A DNA stretch of 64,000 nucleotides from Umezawaea beigongshangensis (GTDB lineage: Bacteria; Actinomycetota; Actinomycetes; Mycobacteriales; Pseudonocardiaceae). This document shows, in pieces, positions 9,765-17,916 of the stretch. Position 1 is the first letter of the stretch, and each line of letters starts with the position of its first letter. The notes beneath the pieces were generated by a model. That model had not been told where the DNA came from, did not search any database, and worked only from the letters and a program-made list of their open reading frames with translations. The translations under genes were made by a program, and so were the position numbers. The stretch lies in NCBI RefSeq assembly GCF_016464305.1, contig NZ_JAEIOJ010000010.1, forward strand, positions 62,001 through 126,000, written 5' to 3'.

Positions 9765-10112
9765 GTGGGCGACTACAGCCAGGTGACGACGACGACCGGC
9801 TCGGCGGCGGACGCGGAGCGGCTCGCCAGGAGCGTCGTGCAGGCGCGGCTCGGGGCGTGTGCGCAGATCGTGCCGCTGCGCAGCGTCTACCGGTGGGACG
9901 GCGAGGTGCGGGTCGAGGACGAGTGGCAGTGCGTCGTCAAGACCCCCGCGGCACGGGTCGGGGAACTGATCGCCCACATCAGGGCGCACCACCCCTACGA
10001 GGTGCCCGAGGTGATCGCGACGCCGATCAGCTCGGGCGATCCCGCCTACCTGGCGTGGCTGGACCGGGAGACGATCGGCGTGGAGACCCTGGCCGGGGAG
10101 GGGCGCTCGTGA
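9765..10112 (+). CDS. cutA: divalent-cation tolerance protein CutA
   Basis: The 115-residue protein is full length for CutA1, a trimeric ferredoxin-like-fold protein linked to copper tolerance in enterobacteria but of unclear role elsewhere. It has the family segments ARSVVQARLGACAQIVP, SVYRWDGEVRVEDEWQ and HPYEVPEVIATPI. The GTG start at 9765 lies seven bases after a TAGCGT hexamer (9753-9758), so the transcript may be leaderless. Its TGA overlaps the next GTG start, coupling it to the GH4 glycosidase gene. Confidence 0.92.
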   Translation: MGDYSQVTTTTGSAADAERLARSVVQARLGACAQIVPLRSVYRWDGEVRVEDEWQCVVKTPAARVGELIAHIRAHHPYEVPEVIATPISSGDPAYLAWLDRETIGVETLAGEGRS

Positions 10113-11434
10113 GGCTGGTCGTCCTCGGCGGCGGCGGGTTCCGCGTGCCGCTCGTGCACGGGGCGCTGCTCGCCGACCGGAGTCCCGGCAGGGTCACGGA
10201 GCTGGTGCTGCACGACGTCGATCCGCGACGGCTGGACGCGATCGGCCGGGTGCTGGCCGAGCAGGCGGCGGGAGCGGCCGATCCGCCGGGGATCACGGCC
10301 ACCACCGACCTGGACGAGGCGCTGCGCGGAGCGGACTTCGTGTTCTCCGCGATCCGCGTCGGCGGCCTCGCCGGCCGGGCGGTCGACGAGCGCGTGGCGC
10401 TGGACGAGGGCGTGCTCGGGCAGGAGACCGTGGGCGCGGGCGGCGTCGCCTACGGGCTGCGGACGGTGCCCGTGGCGCTGGACCTCGCCCGCCGGATCGC
10501 GGCGCTGGCCCCCGATGCGTGGGTCATCAACTTCACCAACCCCGCCGGGACGGTGACCGAGGCGATGTCGCGGCACCTGGGCGACCGCGTCATCGGCATC
10601 TGCGACTCGCCGGTGGGGCTGGGCCGCCGGGTGGTGCGCGCGCTGGGGGCCGACCCGGAGGCGGCGTGGCTGGACTACGTCGGCCTCAACCACCTCGGCT
10701 GGCTGCGGCAGGTGCGGGTGGGCGGCCGGGACCTGCTGCCCGCACTGCTGGCCGACGAGAAGGCCCTCACCTCGTTCGAGGAGGGCCAGCTGTTCGGTGC
10801 GGAGTGGCTGCGCGTGCTCGGCGCCGTCCCCAACGAGTACCTGCACTACTACTACTTCACCAGGGAGGCGGTGGCCGCCGGGCGCGGTGAGGCGCAGCCG
10901 CGCGGGGCCTTCCTGCGGGAGCAGCAGGAGCGGTTCTACTCCGGCGAGGTGTCCCTGGCGTCGTGGGAGCGGACGCGGCGGGAGCGCGAGGCGACCTACA
11001 TGGCGAGCAACCGGGAGAGCTCGGGGGCCGGTGAGCGCGACTCGTGCGACCTGGACGGCGGCGGCTACGAGCACGTGGCACTGGCGCTGGTGCACGCGAT
11101 CGGCAACAACGAGCGGACCACGCTGATCCTCAACGTCCCCAACGGCTCCACGCTGCCGGTCCTCGACTCCTCGGCCGTGGTCGAGGTGCCGAGCGTCGTG
11201 GACGCCAACGGCGCGCGTCCCGTCGCGGTCGGCCCGCTGGCCGACGACGCCGCCGCGCTCGTCGCGTCGGTGAAGGCGGTGGACCGGGCGGTCGTCGCGG
11301 CGGCCGTGCACGGATCGCGGGCGCAGGCCCTGCGCGCGCTGGCGATCCACCCGCTGGTCGACTCGGTCGCCGTGGCGCGGCGGCTGCTGGACCGCTACAC
11401 CGCCGAGCACCGGGAACTCGCCTACCTGCGCTGA
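10109..11434 (+). CDS. family 4 glycoside hydrolase (6-phospho-beta-glucosidase type)
   Basis: The 441-residue protein is a GH4 enzyme. This family cleaves glycosides by NAD+- and Mn2+-dependent oxidation and elimination instead of classical hydrolysis. It shows the Rossmann start LVVLGGGGFRVPLVHGAL, the NFTNPAG motif, the metal-binding Cys in GICDSPVGLG and the His in VGLNHLGW. The mix of motifs resembles 6-phospho-beta-glucosidases, but no phosphotransferase genes lie nearby, so the true substrate is open. It starts at a GTG overlapping the stop of cutA. Confidence 0.9.
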   Translation: MRLVVLGGGGFRVPLVHGALLADRSPGRVTELVLHDVDPRRLDAIGRVLAEQAAGAADPPGITATTDLDEALRGADFVFSAIRVGGLAGRAVDERVALDEGVLGQETVGAGGVAYGLRTVPVALDLARRIAALAPDAWVINFTNPAGTVTEAMSRHLGDRVIGICDSPVGLGRRVVRALGADPEAAWLDYVGLNHLGWLRQVRVGGRDLLPALLADEKALTSFEEGQLFGAEWLRVLGAVPNEYLHYYYFTREAVAAGRGEAQPRGAFLREQQERFYSGEVSLASWERTRREREATYMASNRESSGAGERDSCDLDGGGYEHVALALVHAIGNNERTTLILNVPNGSTLPVLDSSAVVEVPSVVDANGARPVAVGPLADDAAALVASVKAVDRAVVAAAVHGSRAQALRALAIHPLVDSVAVARRLLDRYTAEHRELAYLR

Positions 11435-12102
11435 TCCGCCGCTTCTCCGCGCAGCGCGGTCCGGCCGAGCGCGTCGGCGCGGCGCGTCGTCTCCGGCAGC
11501 CGGTACCCGGCGCACAGCCGCAGGACCTCGGCGCACGACCGGTCGAGGTCGACGCGGTGCCCCGGTGAGACGAAGACCGGTTTCACGCCGTCGCGGGTGC
11601 GCAGGGCGCGGCCGACGACCTCCCCGTCGAGGAGCAGGTCGGTGGCGGCGCCGCGGTGCTCCCCCGGCGGGCTGAACGGCCCGATCGGGGTCTTCGCCAC
11701 GCCGATGCTCGGCAGGTCCGTTTCCACGCCGATGTGACAGGCGAGGCCGAACCGGCGGGGGTGCGCGAGCCCCTGGCCGTCGCACACCAGCAGGTCCGGC
11801 CGCGTGGTCAGCCGGTCGAGGGCGGCGAGCAGCGACGGCATCTCGCGGAACGCGAACAGCCCCGTCTCGTAGGGGAAGTCCGAGCGACCCAGCACGACCG
11901 CGGAGTCCACCGTCTCCAGCGTGCGCGCGTCGAGCACGACGACGGCGGCGGCGAGCCGGTCGTCGCCCTCGGCGTAGCCGACGTCGAGACCGGCGATCGT
12001 CCGCGGTGCGAAGCCGGGGTCCGTCTCGGTGCGCACGGCCGTGCGCAGGCGCTCCTGGAGGGCGATCGCCTCGGCGGGGGTCGTGGGCCAGTCGTTCTGC
12101 AC
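11422..12102 (-). CDS. nfi: endonuclease V (deoxyinosine-specific)
   Basis: The 226-residue protein has the usual length for endonuclease V, which nicks DNA (or RNA) one base 3' of inosine and so repairs deaminated adenine. The metal-binding Asp residues are in AGLDVGYA and VCDGQGLAHPRRFG; GVAKTPIG and SPGHRVDL are also family motifs. The GTG at 12102 gives the expected N terminus (QNDWPTTPAEAIALQERL). Its 3' end overlaps the convergent GH4 gene by 13 bases. Confidence 0.93.
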   Translation of the reverse strand: MQNDWPTTPAEAIALQERLRTAVRTETDPGFAPRTIAGLDVGYAEGDDRLAAAVVVLDARTLETVDSAVVLGRSDFPYETGLFAFREMPSLLAALDRLTTRPDLLVCDGQGLAHPRRFGLACHIGVETDLPSIGVAKTPIGPFSPPGEHRGAATDLLLDGEVVGRALRTRDGVKPVFVSPGHRVDLDRSCAEVLRLCAGYRLPETTRRADALGRTALRGEAADQRR

Positions 12103-12128
12103 GCCGCGGACTCTGCCAGGTGTCCCGC

Positions 12129-12824
12129 TCAGGGCCACGGCAGGAGGTCCGGGAGCACTCCCTCCACGGCGAGGGGGCCCGCGGGGTCGCGCCCGGCCAG
12201 CCAGGACGTCACGTCCGTCGCGTCGCCCCGCACGACGACGGCCGTGCCGTCGCCGGTGCTCCACGGCGCGAACCCGACCGGCGCGAGCGTCAGCCGCACG
12301 CCGTCCGGCACCCGCGGAGCGAGGAACTCCCACAGGTGGTGGCACAGCTCGGGGCTCCACCGCACCTCGCCGAGCCGCAGGTCGGCCGTGTGGATCTCCA
12401 CCTCGCGCCACAGCGCGGTCGCGGTGTCCGCGAGGACGCCGTCGCGGTAGGCCACCGGGCGTGCCCAGTCCCGCTCCGACAGCGGTGCCCAGACGCGCGC
12501 CAGGCGGGCGGCTGACGTCCGCACGGCGTCGGCGAGTTCGGCGGCGCGGCGGCTCGCGCCGTGCTCGATCGCGGCGTCCCGCGCGGGACGGCCGCCGTCG
12601 TAGACCTCGATCGCACTCCTGGCGACGGCGTGCTCGGCCTGCCGCGCCATCGCGTTGGTGATCTGCTCGACGTGGCTCAGCACGTGCGCGCGGCTCCAGC
12701 CCGGCAGCGCGGAGGGCGCGCGCACGTCCTCGTCGGTCAGGCCGCGCAGCAGCACGGCCAGCCGCTCGTGGGCCGCGAGGACGTGCGCCGCGACGGCGTC
12801 CGGGGCCGGCCCGGTCACGGCCAC
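12129..12824 (-). CDS. maleylpyruvate isomerase-like mycothiol-dependent enzyme
   Basis: The 231-residue protein belongs to the MDMPI/DinB-like family. The N-terminal bundle holds SALPGWSRAHVLSHVEQ, with the first metal-binding His, and WREVEIHTADL with Glu and His ligands. A C-terminal SCP2-like lobe follows (FAPWSTGDGTAVVVRGDATDVTSW split across two strands). Family members use mycothiol as thiol cofactor. The ring-opening substrate is not implied by context, so the name is a family label only. The start overlaps the last ten bases of the upstream pdxH gene, suggesting coupling. Confidence 0.88.
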   Translation of the reverse strand: MAVTGPAPDAVAAHVLAAHERLAVLLRGLTDEDVRAPSALPGWSRAHVLSHVEQITNAMARQAEHAVARSAIEVYDGGRPARDAAIEHGASRRAAELADAVRTSAARLARVWAPLSERDWARPVAYRDGVLADTATALWREVEIHTADLRLGEVRWSPELCHHLWEFLAPRVPDGVRLTLAPVGFAPWSTGDGTAVVVRGDATDVTSWLAGRDPAGPLAVEGVLPDLLPWP

Positions 12825-13468
12825 AGCTCCTCGTTCACCCAGTGGCGGCCGATGCGGCGGTAGCGCAGGCGGAGGTGCCTGCGACCCGGATCGGCCTGCC
12901 AGAACTCGACCTCGTCGGCGTCGAGGACGTAGCGCGTCCAGTGCGCGGCGACGAGGGTCGGGTCGGCGGCGAGCCGCTGGGCGGCCTCGGCGACGGCGGG
13001 CTCGACGGCGGAGCGGTCGGTCAGCACCTGCCCCTGGCGGCCGACGAGCGTCTCCGCGCGAGCGGACGCGGACCTGGCGCGGAAGTCCCGCGCGCTCAGC
13101 TCGGCCGACGCGCGGTGGACCGTGCCGCGAATCCTGATCTGCCTGGCCTGCGTCGGCCAGTGGAACGTGAGGGCGGCTCCGGGGTTGCCCGTCAGCTCCG
13201 CGCCCTTGCGCCCGGCCGACGTGCTGGAGAAGTGCCAGCCGTCACCGGCGAAGTCCTTGAGGAGCAGCACGCGCGCGGACGGCCGGCCGGTCCCGTCCAC
13301 GGTGGCCAGCGTCGCGGCGTGCGGCTCGGGCACGCCCGCGTCGACGGCGTGCCGGAGCCACTGCCCGAACAGCTCGACCGGGACCGCCGGAGCGGACGCG
13401 GGGTCGAAGGGCGGCGGCGCGCTCCGGAACACGGGCAGTCGTCGCAGCATCGCCGCGTTGTCCGACAA
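12815..13468 (-). CDS. pdxH: pyridoxamine / pyridoxine 5'-phosphate oxidase
   Basis: The 217-residue flavoprotein oxidises pyridoxine or pyridoxamine 5'-phosphate to pyridoxal 5'-phosphate using FMN and O2. It has PHAATLATVDGTGRPSARVLLLK (FMN-binding strand pair), the SSTSAGRKGAEL loop, the QIRIRGTVHR strand and the closing DEVEFWQADPGRRHLRLRYRR, which contacts substrate and FMN. I favour the TTG at 13468 because AGGGAGA lies just upstream; an ATG at 13450 is the alternative, and the open frame further up to 13582 would overlap the divergent gene. A good promoter lies at 13506-13534. Confidence 0.9.
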   Translation of the reverse strand: MSDNAAMLRRLPVFRSAPPPFDPASAPAVPVELFGQWLRHAVDAGVPEPHAATLATVDGTGRPSARVLLLKDFAGDGWHFSSTSAGRKGAELTGNPGAALTFHWPTQARQIRIRGTVHRASAELSARDFRARSASARAETLVGRQGQVLTDRSAVEPAVAEAAQRLAADPTLVAAHWTRYVLDADEVEFWQADPGRRHLRLRYRRIGRHWVNEELWP

Positions 13469-13505
13469 CGGATCTCCCTGGTGGTGTCGCGTCCGATCCG
13501 TGGCG

Positions 13506-13534
13506 AACCTATCGAGCGAACCACATGGGTGCAA
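13506..13534 (-). promoter_or_regulatory. promoter of pdxH
   Basis: On the minus strand TTGCAC (13529-13534) is followed after 17 bases by TAGGTT (13506-13511), a good sigma-70-type pair. It lies 38 bases upstream of the chosen TTG start. Confidence 0.6.
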
Positions 13535-13560
13535 GGGCGCTACCCCGTTAGGATCGACCC

Positions 13561-14103
13561 GTGACGGCGCAGGACCTGGCACTGGCTCTGGTGAGCACGA
13601 TCCACCACGACGTGGACGACCTGGCCACCCCGGCGGACTTCGCCACGTGGGTGCGGGCGCACTCGTCCGTCCGCGACGCCGGGGACGCCGACGCGCAGCG
13701 GCGGGTGATCGCGCTGCGCGACGCCGTGCGCTCGCTGTTCGCCCGCGCCGTCGGACCGGACGGGCCGGACGTGAGCGACGCCGTGCGCGTGCTGAACGAG
13801 GCGGCGGGCGGCGTCGCCCGCACGGCGCAGCTCACCTGGACGCGGCACGGCCGCCCCGAGGTGACGCACCACGAGAGCGGCACACCGGCCGACCGGCTGG
13901 TGGCCGAGCTGGCCAGGGCCTCCATCGACTTCCTCGCCGGTCCCCGGCGCGAGCGCTTGCGCGCCTGTCCCGCTCCGCGCTGCGTGCGCTACTTCGTCAG
14001 GGAGCACCCCAGACAGCAGTGGTGCACGCCGGAGTGCGGCAACCGGGCGCGGGTGAGCAGGTACTACCAGCGGCAGCGGCGCAACGGCCTCAGCCCTGGG
14101 TGA
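13561..14103 (+). CDS. CGNR zinc-finger, ABATE-type putative regulator
   Basis: The 180-residue protein has an N-terminal ABATE-like stress-sensing helical domain (VSTIHHDVDDLATPADFATWV) and a C-terminal CGNR zinc finger with ligands in CPAPRC and CTPECGNRARVSRYYQR. These proteins are thought to be ligand-responsive transcription factors. The GTG start follows TAGGAT (13549-13554) by six bases, so the mRNA is probably leaderless. It is divergent from pdxH and shares that control region. It overlaps the convergent CBS gene by 14 bases. Confidence 0.85.
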   Translation: MTAQDLALALVSTIHHDVDDLATPADFATWVRAHSSVRDAGDADAQRRVIALRDAVRSLFARAVGPDGPDVSDAVRVLNEAAGGVARTAQLTWTRHGRPEVTHHESGTPADRLVAELARASIDFLAGPRRERLRACPAPRCVRYFVREHPRQQWCTPECGNRARVSRYYQRQRRNGLSPG

Positions 14104-14518
14104 TGTACGCCTGCAACTGCTCCTGACCCGCTTCGAGCTGGCTCAACCGGCTCTTCACCACGTCGCCGATGCTCACGATGCCCACCAGTCCGGCGTCGCT
14201 GACGACCGGCACGTGCCGGATGCGGCGCTCCGTCATCAGCACGGTGAGGCTGTCCACGGAGTCCTGGGGACCGCAGGTGAGGACCTCCGCGGTCATGATC
14301 TCGGAGACCGGCGCGTCCAGCAGGGCCGCGCCCCGCTGGTGCAGCTGCCGGACCACGTCGCGCTCCGACACGATCCCGGCGACACCACCGCCGCCGAGGA
14401 CGACCATCGCGCCGACGTTGTGCCCGGCGAGCGCCGCGAGCAGTTCGGCCACGGTGGAGTCCGGCTCCACGGTCGCCACCGCCGCCCCCTTCGTCCGCAA
14501 CACGTCAGCGATCCGCAT
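14090..14518 (-). CDS. tandem CBS-domain protein
   Basis: The 142-residue protein is two CBS motifs (about 8-60 and 73-130) and nothing else, forming one Bateman module that usually binds adenine nucleotides or NAD. Family strings are VAGIVSERDVVRQL and VGIVSIGDVVKSRL. Stand-alone CBS proteins of this length are common in actinomycetes (hypoxic response protein style), but partners are not visible here. The ATG at 14518 is chosen; the open frame continues upstream to 14617 without CBS similarity. Confidence 0.88.
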   Translation of the reverse strand: MRIADVLRTKGAAVATVEPDSTVAELLAALAGHNVGAMVVLGGGGVAGIVSERDVVRQLHQRGAALLDAPVSEIMTAEVLTCGPQDSVDSLTVLMTERRIRHVPVVSDAGLVGIVSIGDVVKSRLSQLEAGQEQLQAYITQG

Positions 14519-14610
14519 GTGACGTCTCCGATCCCCGCACCGGTGAGCACCCGGACCCCAGGCTAGAGGCCGGGAACCGCACGCGGGAGGGCCAGATGCG
14601 CGACACGGCA

Positions 14611-14645
14611 GGTCCACCGCACCCGTGCTCCGGGTGCGGTGGACC
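14611..14645. terminator. 14-bp stem-loop terminator
   Basis: Arms of 14 bases (14611-14624 and 14632-14645) enclose loop GTGCTCC just after the stop of the minus-strand small basic protein gene at 14652. Confidence 0.7.
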
Positions 14646-14651
14646 GCGGCC

Positions 14652-14840
14652 TCAGCCGCTGCGGCGGTTGGTGAACTGCCGCTGCTTCACGACGTTCGTG
14701 TTGTGCGGCTGACCGGGGATCTTGCTGTTCTGCGCGGTCGTGGAGCCCTTGCCCCGGCGCTCCGCGCGGTTGGGCACCACGACGGGCGCGTCGGCGGCGG
14801 GCTCTTCGGTGTTCTCGGTGTTCTCGGGCTGGTCGCTCAC
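14652..14840 (-). CDS. small basic conserved protein
   Basis: A 62-residue protein with an acidic, Glu/Asn-rich start (SDQPENTENTEEPAADAP) and a basic, probably disordered tail (NRAERRGKGSTT ... VKQRQFTNRRSG). The ATG has an AGGAG-like site (CCGGAGGAGATC) just upstream. It has its own terminator. I know no function. Its tail resembles that of the 52-residue protein at 16075-16233, on the other side of the DUF2293 gene. Confidence 0.7.
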   Translation of the reverse strand: MSDQPENTENTEEPAADAPVVVPNRAERRGKGSTTAQNSKIPGQPHNTNVVKQRQFTNRRSG

Positions 14841-14987
14841 GAGATCTCCTCCGGTTCGTCGGGTGGGGGTGTGCGCGGATCACTTCCGAAGGATCGCGGG
14901 ACGAGTGTGCCAGGGCGTTCCGCGGCCCCGCACCCCGGTTTGCCCTCCGCTCGCCGCGGCCGGTGACGGCGTGTAGAACTTGCGGCT

Positions 14988-16028
14988 GTGCCGAAGCTGG
15001 AGAACCGCGTCGTCGCGGCGGCCGAGTCGCTGCTGACGCGCACGAAGTTCGTCGCCCCGCTGGACGTGCTCGGCGCGATCGGCTGGTTGCCGCGCAACCA
15101 GGTGGAGCGCTGGCAGCAGGGCCGGGCGGACAGCGTCGAGGACCTGCTGACCGCCAAGCCGGAGACCGTCGCCGCCGCGTTGCGGACGGTGCGGCGCTGG
15201 GCGGAGGCGAACGGCCTGGAGCCGTCGGAGACCGCGTACGTGGCCGCGACGCGCGACCGCGGGCCGCTGCGGTTCTCCCGCGCCGGTGACGAGGAGCTGG
15301 AACTGCTGTTCCGCACGCACTGGGTGGCGCCGGGGCTGAGCGAGGCGCGGCGCGGGCAGGTGGAGGCGAAGCGGACGAAGGTGCCGGACCTGGTCGTGGT
15401 GGAGCCCGCCGCTCCGGTCGTCTGCTCCGACTGCGGTGACACGGGTGAGCTGGTGGTGGAGGAGGCCGACCGCCAGCTGTGCCTGACCTGCGCCGATCTG
15501 GACCACCTGGTGTTCCTGGCCGCCGGGAACGCGACGCTGACCAGGCGCGCGACGAGGGCCAGCGGACTGTCGGCGGTGGTGCTGCGCTTCGACCGCGCCC
15601 GCAAGCGCCACCGCAGGCTGGGTGTGCTGGTGGAGGAGGCCGCGCTGGAGAGCGCGGAGCGGACGTGCCTGGCCGACGCGGACGTGCGGGAACGACGGCG
15701 CGAGCGGGACCGGGAACGGCGCGCGCACCAGGACGTGGACTTCCGCGGCGCGCTGGCGGAGCGGATCGTGGCGATGTTCCCCGGCTGCCCCGCCGATCGC
15801 GCCGAGGCCGTCGCCCTGCACACCGGCACGCGCGGCAGCGGGCGGGTGGGCCGGTCGGCGGCCGGGCGCGCGCTGGACGAGAGGGCGGTGCGGCTCGCCG
15901 TGGTGGCGTCGGTGCGGCACGAGGACACCGACTACGACGCCGCGCTGATGCGGGGTGTGCCGCGCGACGAGGCCAGGCGGCGGATCGCCGACGACGTGGA
16001 CCGGGTGCTGGCGGGCTGGGGCGGCTGA
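14988..16028 (+). CDS. DUF2293 domain-containing protein
   Basis: The 346-residue protein ends with a DUF2293 module (about 250-345: FPGCPADRAEAVALHTG, GSGRVGRSAAGRALDE, AVVASVRHEDTDYD). Before it is a four-Cys knuckle (CSDCG ... CLTC, about 146-166), suggesting bound zinc, and an Arg-rich helical linker. The first 90 residues form a helical domain with WLPRNQVERWQQG. The overall shape suggests nucleic-acid binding, but no role is established. The GTG start follows TAGAAC, so a leaderless transcript is possible. Confidence 0.85.
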   Translation: MPKLENRVVAAAESLLTRTKFVAPLDVLGAIGWLPRNQVERWQQGRADSVEDLLTAKPETVAAALRTVRRWAEANGLEPSETAYVAATRDRGPLRFSRAGDEELELLFRTHWVAPGLSEARRGQVEAKRTKVPDLVVVEPAAPVVCSDCGDTGELVVEEADRQLCLTCADLDHLVFLAAGNATLTRRATRASGLSAVVLRFDRARKRHRRLGVLVEEAALESAERTCLADADVRERRRERDRERRAHQDVDFRGALAERIVAMFPGCPADRAEAVALHTGTRGSGRVGRSAAGRALDERAVRLAVVASVRHEDTDYDAALMRGVPRDEARRRIADDVDRVLAGWGG

Positions 16029-16033
16029 CCGGT

Positions 16034-16061
16034 GGCCGCGCCCGGTCTGCCGGGCGCGGCC
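16034..16061. terminator. 12-bp stem-loop terminator
   Basis: GGCCGCGCCCGG (16034-16045) and CCGGGCGCGGCC (16050-16061) pair around TCTG, between the stop of the DUF2293 gene and the convergent small gene at 16075. Confidence 0.7.
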
Positions 16062-16074
16062 GCCGTCGAGCGGT

Positions 16075-16233
16075 TCAGCCGCGTCGGCGCACGGCGTACT
16101 GGCGCTGCTGCGGCACCGGCGGAAACCCGTTCCGCCGGGAGGTCGTGTTCGCCGCTCTGCGGTCCCGCCTGCTGGCGAAGACCTGCTGCGGCACCGGGGT
16201 GGCGTCGGTCGGACGATCGTGGCGCGCGGTCAC
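16075..16233 (-). CDS. 52-residue small basic protein
   Basis: This short frame begins with GTG at 16233 behind a strong GAGGAGG site six bases away and ends with TGA at 16075. The product is very basic (TARHDRPTDATPVPQQ, then an RRDRRAANTTSRR core and a QQRQYAVRRRG tail). Two PVPQQ units recur 25 residues apart. The tail resembles KQRQFTNRRSG in the small protein at 14652-14840, and both have an RR/TT segment before it. No known function. The coding call rests on the ribosome site, the convergent terminator and that similarity. Confidence 0.55.
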   Translation of the reverse strand: MTARHDRPTDATPVPQQVFASRRDRRAANTTSRRNGFPPVPQQRQYAVRRRG

Positions 16234-16536
16234 GAGCGCCTCCTCACGTGGGGTCGAGGTGTGCTGAGTACGGCGACCGGGATGGTCGATCAGCCCGCTG
16301 GGGGCAACCGGAGGAGTGGCGGCGAGCGGAGGTCGGCACGCTGTCGCCGGTGTGCGGGAGGCGCGGCCGGAAGCGGCACTGCGCGGGGATCGGTGTCAGA
16401 TCACGGGTACGACGGTAGAACCGTCCTCCTGACGCCACAACCGGTTTTTCTCCCGGACCGGTCCTTTCACCGATGCGGCGACCTCCGGTGGTGCGCGAGA
16501 CTCGGTCGTCCCACCCGGCTCGTCCCGGAGGTCGTG
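16234..16536. other. 303-base intergenic region
   Basis: I see no convincing gene. It contains a short palindrome GACGGT-AGA-ACCGTC (16411-16425) and two ACCGGT hexamers 17 bases apart (16440-16445 and 16457-16462), just upstream of the secreted hydrolase gene. These may be control sites for that gene. Confidence 0.4.
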
Positions 16537-17913
16537 ATGCGCAGGTCCGCAGTGCTGCTGGCCCTTCTCACGCTCGTGCTCACCGGTGCTCCCGCCGTCG
16601 CGGCGGCCAGCGGCACGACGCTCACCCGGATAGCGCCGGACGCCGGCCGCGGTCATCCCGTGGCCGGCGTCGAGGGCGTCCTCGACCTGCCCGGGTACAC
16701 CGAGCAGGAGTTCCTGCTGTCGGGCGAGGCCGACACCTACGAGCAGGTCGGCACCTGGAGCAGCGACGGCAGGTGGGAGGCGCGGGTCTCCAGCACCGGC
16801 AACGACTTCACGACCCGGCTCCTCGTGGAGCGCCCGCGCGATCCGGCGCGCTTCAACGGCGTGGTCGTCGTGGAGTGGCTCAACGTCAGCTTCGGCGTCG
16901 ACATCCCGGTGGACCTGTCCCAGTCGTGGGAGCACTTCGTCCGGCGCGGGTACGCCTACGTCGGCGTCACGGCGCAGAAGGTCGGCGCCGACCGGCTCAC
17001 CGCTCTGGACCCGGCCCGCTACGGCGACGTGTCGCTGAGCGACGACTCGCTGTCCTACGACGTGTTCGGCCAGGCGGCGCGGGCGGTGCGCACCCAGCCG
17101 CGCCTGCTGGGCGGCCTGCACGCCCGGACCGTGCTCGCCACCGGGCACTCGCAGTCGGCAGGACGCCTGGTGACCCACCTGAACGCGGTGCAGCCGCTGC
17201 GGCACGCCTTCGACGGCGCCCTGGTGCACGGCCGCGGCCCGACGGCCGCGCCGATCGCGACCGGCGCCGCTCCCGTGCCCTCGGCGCTGATCCGCGACGA
17301 CCAGGACGTTCCGGCGTTCGTCGTCCAGGCGGAGACCGACGTCCTCGCGCCCGGCGCGGTGCACCAGAACGCCCGGCGCGTGCGCACGTGGGAGGTCGCC
17401 GGGACCGCGCACGCGGACCGCTACGGGCTGGACCTCTACAACGCGCTGAACGCCCGCGACGGCACCACCAACGGCGGGGCGCCCACGACGTGCGCGGCAC
17501 CGGTGAACGACATGACCCACCGGTACGCGCAGAACGCGGCGTACGAGCACCTGCTGACCTGGGTGCGCCGCGGCGAGGCCCCGCCGGTCGCACCGCCGAT
17601 CACGAAGGTGGCCGGTGTGGTGCAGCGCGACGCGGACGGCAACGCCCTCGGCGGCGTGCGCCTGCCGGACCTGGACGTGCCGGTGGCCCGGTACTCCCCC
17701 ACCGGCACGGGCGGCAACGTGCCGGGGGCGTGCCTGCTGCTCGGCGCGACGACTCCGTTCACCGCCGAGCGCCTGGCCGCGCTGTACGAGGACCACACCG
17801 CCTACACCTCGGCGTTCCGCCGGGCCGCGGCGTCCGCCCTGCGGTCCGGGTACCTGCTCCCGGCCGACTTCCACGAGGCCGTGGCGCGGGCGGAGGCGGC
17901 ACCCGTGCCGTGA
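16537..17913 (+). CDS. secreted alpha/beta-hydrolase-domain protein
   Basis: The 458-residue protein has a Sec signal peptide (MRRSAVLLALLTLVLTGAP, cut near AVAAAS). A hydrolase domain follows with the nucleophile elbow ATGHSQSAGRL (Ser near 211), a VVVEWLNVSFG strand and a late His in AGTAHADRYG. This matches the family annotated simply as alpha/beta hydrolase domain-containing, seen in actinomycetes and proteobacteria. The substrate is unknown, probably an ester or peptide outside the cell. The ATG at 16537 has GGAG upstream and places the signal peptide at the start. Confidence 0.85.
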   Translation: MRRSAVLLALLTLVLTGAPAVAAASGTTLTRIAPDAGRGHPVAGVEGVLDLPGYTEQEFLLSGEADTYEQVGTWSSDGRWEARVSSTGNDFTTRLLVERPRDPARFNGVVVVEWLNVSFGVDIPVDLSQSWEHFVRRGYAYVGVTAQKVGADRLTALDPARYGDVSLSDDSLSYDVFGQAARAVRTQPRLLGGLHARTVLATGHSQSAGRLVTHLNAVQPLRHAFDGALVHGRGPTAAPIATGAAPVPSALIRDDQDVPAFVVQAETDVLAPGAVHQNARRVRTWEVAGTAHADRYGLDLYNALNARDGTTNGGAPTTCAAPVNDMTHRYAQNAAYEHLLTWVRRGEAPPVAPPITKVAGVVQRDADGNALGGVRLPDLDVPVARYSPTGTGGNVPGACLLLGATTPFTAERLAALYEDHTAYTSAFRRAAASALRSGYLLPADFHEAVARAEAAPVP

Positions 17914-17916
17914 CGG

